Source: Paenibacillus oryzisoli
GTDB lineage: Bacteria > Bacillota > Bacilli > Paenibacillales > NBRC-103111
Direction: 5' to 3'
NCBI RefSeq assembly: GCF_001653565.1
Contig: NZ_LYPB01000092.1
Coordinates: forward strand, 220,140 to 284,139
DNA length: 64,000 nucleotides
The translations under genes and the position numbers were made by a program. How positions within the stretch are numbered: the first letter of the stretch is position 1; each line of letters opens with the position of its first letter. Shown in pieces: positions 59,608 through 64,000 of the stretch. Below the pieces are notes generated by a model that was given only the letters and a program-made list of their open reading frames with translations, made no database searches and had not been told where the DNA came from.

Positions 59608-62307
59608 GTGTTGTCAAAACAACATTTTGATGGTTGGTGTATTGAAAACCAAATTACTGAACAAACAAAAAAAGTAATAGAACAAATAAGAACCTCACCA
59701 CCTGTTCGCAGGGTCCAAAGTGGAAGTAACAATGTTAGCGGAAAATATCCTAGTAAAAAGATGGGCCAGTCTATTCAATTCGAAAGCCACACAGTAGAAC
59801 TACCTTTTATTTACCAATTAGAATTTGATTCCGATGTCCTTGAATTTTATTGTCAGCCAAGTCAGATTAGGATCGATTATATTGGTATTTCGGATGGTAA
59901 ACAGAAAAGAAAAACTTTCAATTACACCCCAGACTATTTTGTTATTAGAAAAGATCGTGCGGGTTGGGTAGAGTGTAAAAGCGAAAAAGACCTGATAAAA
60001 CTTTTCAATAAAGATCCAAATCGATATTACCTAGATGGTCATGGCATTTGGCGTTGCCCACCTGGGGAAGTGTATGCTAAACAACATAATCTTGAATTTT
60101 CAGTATTTTGTAGTTCTGAAATCAACTGGGTACTACTAAGAAACACAAAATTCTTAGAGCACTATTACAATAATGAGTTTGAAATCGATGTTTTTTTCAA
60201 AGAAAAGATTCTCTCAATAGTAACGAAAGAACCAGGCATATTATTACAAGACCTTTTGAATAACGCTAAGGAAATACAAATTAAATCAGACTATATATAC
60301 AAATTAATCTCTACAGGAGAGATCTATGTTGATCTTAATCTGTACAACTTGAGCGAAACTCAATACACTCATGTATTCGCAAATATTGAAAAAGCCAGAG
60401 CTTACGTTCATCTTGAATCCACGAGTAAGGATTGGTCTTCTAACAATATCGTTGGGCTTGAGCTTATTATTGGAAAAAGTGTGAGTTGGGATGGAACGCT
60501 TTGGGAGATTATCAACTTAGGGGAATCTGCAGTTTCCTTACTATCCAATGCAAATATCATCAACCTTACTTATGAACAAATCAACTCACTCGTCAAAGTA
60601 GGAAAAATTAGTGGTATAGACTTTTCCAGCCAAAAACACCCATATGTACTTGAGGCATTCAAAAAAGCCAACAATATACAGTCTCGAATTGCAAGAGAAC
60701 GTTACGAAATTATTGAGCCAATTCTAAAGAGTAATAAATCAGTAAACGAATCAGCTCAGTCAGTTTCCGCTCGAACTATTAGATTGTGGATGCAGAATTT
60801 TCTTAGAGCAGAAAAGATATATGGCAATGGATTTATAGGTCTCTTTCCAAAGGATCATGAAAAGGGAAATCGAACAAAGAAACTAAATCCTGAAACCGAA
60901 AAATTAGTCGAAACATGGATTTCAAATAATTATGAGACGTTCAAACAAAAAAAGATACTTCACGTCTATGGAGACTTTCTTCTCGAATGTAAGAATCAGA
61001 CCATTCAAGAATGTAGCTATAAAACATTTGTTGAAAGAATACACGCACGTCCAAGGTATGAAAAGGTAAAGAAACGACAAGGTGAAAAAGCGGCCTACCC
61101 ATTTGAATCTTTTTACCTTGAATATCAATTGACATCAACTCGACATGGGGAGCGCCCCTTTGAAATTGCCCATATAGACCATACCCTATTGGATATAGAA
61201 TTAATTGATTCATCTAATAGAAAAAATTTGGGCAAACCCTGGCTCACTTTCATGACTGATGGCTGTACAAGAAGAATACTTGCTTTATACGTGACATTTG
61301 ATCCTCCATCTTATCGTTCCTGTATGATGGTTTTAAGAGAATGTGTGAAAAAATGGTCTCGATTACCTGAATGTATAGTAGTTGATGGAGGAAAAGAATT
61401 TTCGAGCGTTTACTTTGAAACTGTGTTATCAGCTTTTAAATCAATAAAAAAACAACGACCCGCAAGTAAACCGAGATTCGGTTCTGTCTTAGAGAGACTT
61501 TTTGGAACAACAAATACTCGTTTTGTTAACAACCTACTTGGGAATACTCAAATAACTAAAAATGTACGACAAATCACGCAGAAGAATAACCCTAAAAATT
61601 TAGCTATATGGACATATGAAATGTTTGTTGATCGTTTAAGCCAATATGCTTATCAGATTTATGATCAAATAAAACATCCAGCTTTAGATGGGAATTCCCC
61701 ATTGGATGCATTTACCATTGCTATGCAAAACACTGGCGAACGAAATTTCACAATGATTCCATACGATGAAACCTTTTATATTTTAACTTTACCTACTTCC
61801 AACAAGGGAGAATCAAAGGTCGAACCAGGAAAGGGATTTAAAATCAATTATTTGTATTATTGGAACGATGAATTTAGACACCCCGAAATTGAAAACACGA
61901 AGATTCCAGTAAGATATGATCCGTATAACATAGGAATAGGCTACGCATATGTGAATAAAAGATGGATCAAATGTAGATCTAACTTTCTATTCGATGGTAA
62001 AACCGAAAAACAAATTAAAATTGCTTCAGTAGAAATAAAGAAAAAATTCCAAAACCATACACATAACTTCAAATTGGATCAAACAAAACTCTCCGAATTC
62101 TTAAGAAAATGTGAATCGGATGAAGTTATATTACAAGAGGCAAAGGATCGTGAAGTTCAAAATGCTTCTAAAGTAAACCGTGGAAAAAAAACCAATAACA
62201 CAACCTCCTACTCAAATTCGATAGAACAACAAGTTCCCATCGCTGAAATTGATCATGATGATGAGATTCCAACAGATAGTGGAGTACGATATGGAGAGTT
62301 TTTTTAA
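59608..62307 (+). CDS. Fused TnsA-TnsB heteromeric transposase
   Basis: 899 residues. Residues about 45-240 are a TnsA-like endonuclease: HTVELPFIYQLEFDSDVLEF (Glu64), YTPDYF (Asp109) and WVECKSE (Glu122, Lys124), then a winged-helix-like part. Residues about 350-480 are helix-turn-helix DNA-binding domains. The retroviral-integrase core has D524 (AHIDHT), D593 (VVDGGKEF) and E629 (SVLERLFG), that is DD(35)E. A Mu-type beta-barrel (VRYDPYNIGIGYAYV) and a charged tail follow. In classic Tn7 TnsA cuts the 5' and TnsB the 3' strand; joining them in one chain should give cut-and-paste movement. GTG start behind GAGGTG. Between tniQ and tnsC. Confidence 0.92.
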   Translation: MLSKQHFDGWCIENQITEQTKKVIEQIRTSPPVRRVQSGSNNVSGKYPSKKMGQSIQFESHTVELPFIYQLEFDSDVLEFYCQPSQIRIDYIGISDGKQKRKTFNYTPDYFVIRKDRAGWVECKSEKDLIKLFNKDPNRYYLDGHGIWRCPPGEVYAKQHNLEFSVFCSSEINWVLLRNTKFLEHYYNNEFEIDVFFKEKILSIVTKEPGILLQDLLNNAKEIQIKSDYIYKLISTGEIYVDLNLYNLSETQYTHVFANIEKARAYVHLESTSKDWSSNNIVGLELIIGKSVSWDGTLWEIINLGESAVSLLSNANIINLTYEQINSLVKVGKISGIDFSSQKHPYVLEAFKKANNIQSRIARERYEIIEPILKSNKSVNESAQSVSARTIRLWMQNFLRAEKIYGNGFIGLFPKDHEKGNRTKKLNPETEKLVETWISNNYETFKQKKILHVYGDFLLECKNQTIQECSYKTFVERIHARPRYEKVKKRQGEKAAYPFESFYLEYQLTSTRHGERPFEIAHIDHTLLDIELIDSSNRKNLGKPWLTFMTDGCTRRILALYVTFDPPSYRSCMMVLRECVKKWSRLPECIVVDGGKEFSSVYFETVLSAFKSIKKQRPASKPRFGSVLERLFGTTNTRFVNNLLGNTQITKNVRQITQKNNPKNLAIWTYEMFVDRLSQYAYQIYDQIKHPALDGNSPLDAFTIAMQNTGERNFTMIPYDETFYILTLPTSNKGESKVEPGKGFKINYLYYWNDEFRHPEIENTKIPVRYDPYNIGIGYAYVNKRWIKCRSNFLFDGKTEKQIKIASVEIKKKFQNHTHNFKLDQTKLSEFLRKCESDEVILQEAKDREVQNASKVNRGKKTNNTTSYSNSIEQQVPIAEIDHDDEIPTDSGVRYGEFF

Positions 62308-62380
62308 GAAAGTATAGATAATGGATAACTGAAATCTATATTTCTATCATGTAAATACATTAAAGGGAGCAAAAATTGCC

Positions 62381-63511
62381 ATGACTCAAGATGGAAAAAC
62401 CTACATATTCACTAATGAATTGCTTTATGCATCTAGTGATGAACGAAAGACTTACTTCAAAAATTTGTTTATTCAGCATCCAAAATTAAATAACGCACTA
62501 AATGAAGTAACTAAAAAAATCCTTACCAATCGGACTCCAATAGTATTATTATTCGGACCAAGTGGTGTAGGAAAATCGACCTTACTTAAGAAATTACTAG
62601 AAAACATAACAACAATGAATCAGCAAGAGATGGAAATAAATAAAGGATTCATCCCAGCAATCTACGTGGAAGCTAAAGCTACAGACAAATTTAATTGGGG
62701 AGATTATTTTAGAAGTGCTCTTATTGCCTTATATGAGCCACTAATAGAACATAAAATCGTCCCCTCCCAACTAGGAGCATTTGAAATAACTTCATCGTCT
62801 CGGAAAACACATTCTGCACTTCGTTGGTCTTACGAATTAGCGTTACAACATAGAAAAACGTTGGCTGTAATCGTAGATGAAGCTCAACATTTTGCAAGGG
62901 TTGCAAGAGGCAGTAAGTTACAAGACCAGATGGATGTTATAAAATCTTTAGCCAATATCACGAGAACACCACATATTTTAGCTGGGACATATGAAAACTT
63001 GGTATTTAGAAATCTAAGTGCCCAACTTAGTAATAGAAGCGAAGACGTGCACCTTTCACGATATAGATATGAGGTCGTAAAAGAAAGAGAAGCTTTTGCC
63101 CATGTGTTTAGAACATTTATAGACCACCTTCCAGTTCAAAAAAAAGATGACTTAATACACCAGTGGAAATTCATATATGAAAGAAGTCTCGGCCTTGTTG
63201 GTGTGTTAAAAAAATGGTTCGAAATGGCACTAAACGAATGCATCGATGAGCCGAATAATTTGGGAACAGAAATTACAGGAAAGCATTTTGAGAACACAGC
63301 TTACTCAGTTAAACAGTGTGAGATTATGATGGACGAGATCGAACGAGGCGAAGGACTCTTATATGATGCACTTGATGACAGAGTTAAATTACTGAAAAGA
63401 TTGAATCTTGAAAAGTCAAACACCGAACAGAGTACCACAAAAGAAGCCCTCAAGAGTACTGGAAGAAAACCATATCAACGGAAGAAAAAAAGAGATAAAG
63501 TAGGTATTTGA
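62381..63511 (+). CDS. tnsC: AAA+ ATPase regulator TnsC
   Basis: 376 residues. Walker A GPSGVGKST (residues 59-67), Walker B LAVIVDEAQ (D166, E167) and a sensor-like LAGTYENL; the arrangement and the RSEDVHLSRYRYE segment are typical of TnsC/TniB-type ATPases. It forms ATP-bound rings on DNA, links the target selector to the transposase and provides target immunity. AAGGGAG is before the ATG. The basic C-terminal tail (RKPYQRKKKRD) may contact DNA or the transposase. Confidence 0.92.
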   Translation: MTQDGKTYIFTNELLYASSDERKTYFKNLFIQHPKLNNALNEVTKKILTNRTPIVLLFGPSGVGKSTLLKKLLENITTMNQQEMEINKGFIPAIYVEAKATDKFNWGDYFRSALIALYEPLIEHKIVPSQLGAFEITSSSRKTHSALRWSYELALQHRKTLAVIVDEAQHFARVARGSKLQDQMDVIKSLANITRTPHILAGTYENLVFRNLSAQLSNRSEDVHLSRYRYEVVKEREAFAHVFRTFIDHLPVQKKDDLIHQWKFIYERSLGLVGVLKKWFEMALNECIDEPNNLGTEITGKHFENTAYSVKQCEIMMDEIERGEGLLYDALDDRVKLLKRLNLEKSNTEQSTTKEALKSTGRKPYQRKKKRDKVGI

Positions 63512-63566
63512 ATTTGCATAAATCGTACGATTATGAATGTAACTTTTGAAGGTGAGCTGATTTGCA

Positions 63567-64000
63567 ATAAACTCCTACACAGAAACTGATACGTTAATAT
63601 GCGAAAGAACTAAAATTTATCCACTCGCTCCTTTCGGAACTGGCTCTCTCTTTGTGGAGAGCTTACCAAACTACTTAGAGAGACTAACTAATGCACACTG
63701 CTTGTCATGGCCAACTTTTGCATCAAAGCTTCTATACCCTGAACTAAGAAAAGTTAGTTCAAAACAGCGCCTGATAAATCTTAACGTTACAAGCCATGAT
63801 TTTGTATCTGGACTATGTGCCACTTTAAGCCAAATCTCTCGTCGTGAAGATATTGAACAAATGACAATGATTTATTGGTGTAATATCATTAGTGCAAAAA
63901 AACTTTTTCGAGAGTTTAGAGCCTGGTGTCCTTTATGTATACATGACCAGCTCACTAAGTACCCTCTCCCCTATGAACCGTTACTGTGGACGTTAGAAGG
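63567..64000 (+). CDS. Second TniQ-family protein, 3' end outside the window; unclear start
   Basis: From 63561 the frame is open to the window end and reads IYPLAPFGTGSLFVESLPNY, then LERLTNAHCLSW and finally FREFRAWCPLCIHDQ, the typical TniQ N-terminus and first zinc knuckle. There is no ATG, GTG or TTG in frame before the conserved part. The ribosome site GAAGGTGAG (63548-63556) is followed by a TTG (63562) that is one base out of frame. Either an ATA start (63567) is used or a single-base deletion has broken the gene. A second TniQ can direct a second targeting route or, in CRISPR-linked elements, bind Cascade; nothing here shows which. Confidence 0.75.
   Translation, partial: MNSYTETDTLICERTKIYPLAPFGTGSLFVESLPNYLERLTNAHCLSWPTFASKLLYPELRKVSSKQRLINLNVTSHDFVSGLCATLSQISRREDIEQMTMIYWCNIISAKKLFREFRAWCPLCIHDQLTKYPLPYEPLLWTLE

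Larger units (their letters stand above)
39745..64000. mobile_element. Tn7-like transposon inserted in comEC (right end outside window)
   Basis: The region opens inside comEC, is clearly more AT-rich than the chromosome to its left, carries defence-type cargo, and contains a Tn7-type transposition module (TniQ/TnsD, TnsA-TnsB fusion, TnsC, second TniQ) at 58.2-64 kb. The probable left terminus is TGTGAC at 39745, in agreement with the TGT...ACA ends of Tn7 relatives. Length is at least 24.3 kb. The exact left boundary is inferred from where the ComEC reading stops. Confidence 0.75.

Noticed and set aside
57848..64000. Declaring this a CRISPR-associated transposon
   Set aside because: No cas gene or repeat-spacer array is present in the window; the fused TnsAB and second TniQ only make it worth checking outside.

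Overview
The window looks like the chromosome of a spore-forming Bacillota bacterium, most likely Paenibacillus or a close relative. Evidence: addB-addA, a CIRCE-controlled hrcA/grpE/dnaK/dnaJ cluster, lepA-yqxA-spoIIP-gpr in the usual Bacillus-type order, an SD-rich gene style (AGGAGG-like sites, frequent GTG/TTG starts), and 51-bp degenerate repeats of a kind I associate with Paenibacillus. No tRNA, rRNA or CRISPR array was seen.

Core chromosome (1-39,480). Almost all genes run on the minus strand. From left: the 5' part of addA and complete addB (double-strand-break repair); an RlmI-type rRNA methyltransferase; a plus-strand Na/Pi symporter family gene; deoC; mtaB, rsmE, an M50 membrane protease and prmA (tRNA, rRNA and ribosomal-protein modification). 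An accessory block (14.3-21.0 kb) follows with a secreted glycerophosphodiesterase behind a Pho-box-like site, small proteins, a lipoprotein/permease/ATPase export operon and a secreted alkaline phosphatase. This block separates prmA from dnaJ, which adjoin in B. subtilis. Next come dnaJ, dnaK, grpE, an archaeal-type (TCP-1-like, 'group III') chaperonin and hrcA behind a perfect CIRCE. Then a GNAT acetyltransferase, hemW, lepA, yqxA, spoIIP, gpr, a nuclease-like orphan, rpsT, holA and an ECF sigma/anti-sigma pair with an autoregulatory-looking promoter.

Mobile island (about 39,745 to beyond 64,000). A 3' fragment of comEC (HHGS metallo-beta-lactamase part) is cut off abruptly. From there the DNA becomes clearly more AT-rich and the genes change character. 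At the far end lies a Tn7-like transposition module on the plus strand: a small beta-barrel-like protein, a TnsD/TniQ-type target selector with zinc-finger cysteines, a single 899-residue protein joining a TnsA-like endonuclease to a TnsB-like DD(35)E transposase, a TnsC AAA+ ATPase, and a second TniQ-family gene running off the window. I therefore read the island as a Tn7-like transposon inserted in comEC. Its probable left end carries a TGT terminus and repeated motifs that could be transposase sites.

The cargo between the left end and the tns genes looks like a defence island: a complete type I restriction-modification system (hsdM, hsdS, hsdR plus a YgjP-like zinc peptidase), a PD-(D/E)XK-like protein, a HEPN-like protein, two uncharacterised membrane/soluble gene pairs (42.9-44.3 kb; 44.4-46.0 kb), a DUF429-like protein and several unknowns. 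A ribbon-helix-helix regulator with three TAACAC half-sites spaced exactly 23 bp in its promoter stands between cargo and tns genes and is a candidate controller of the module. The right end, the other comEC half and any cas genes would lie outside the window.
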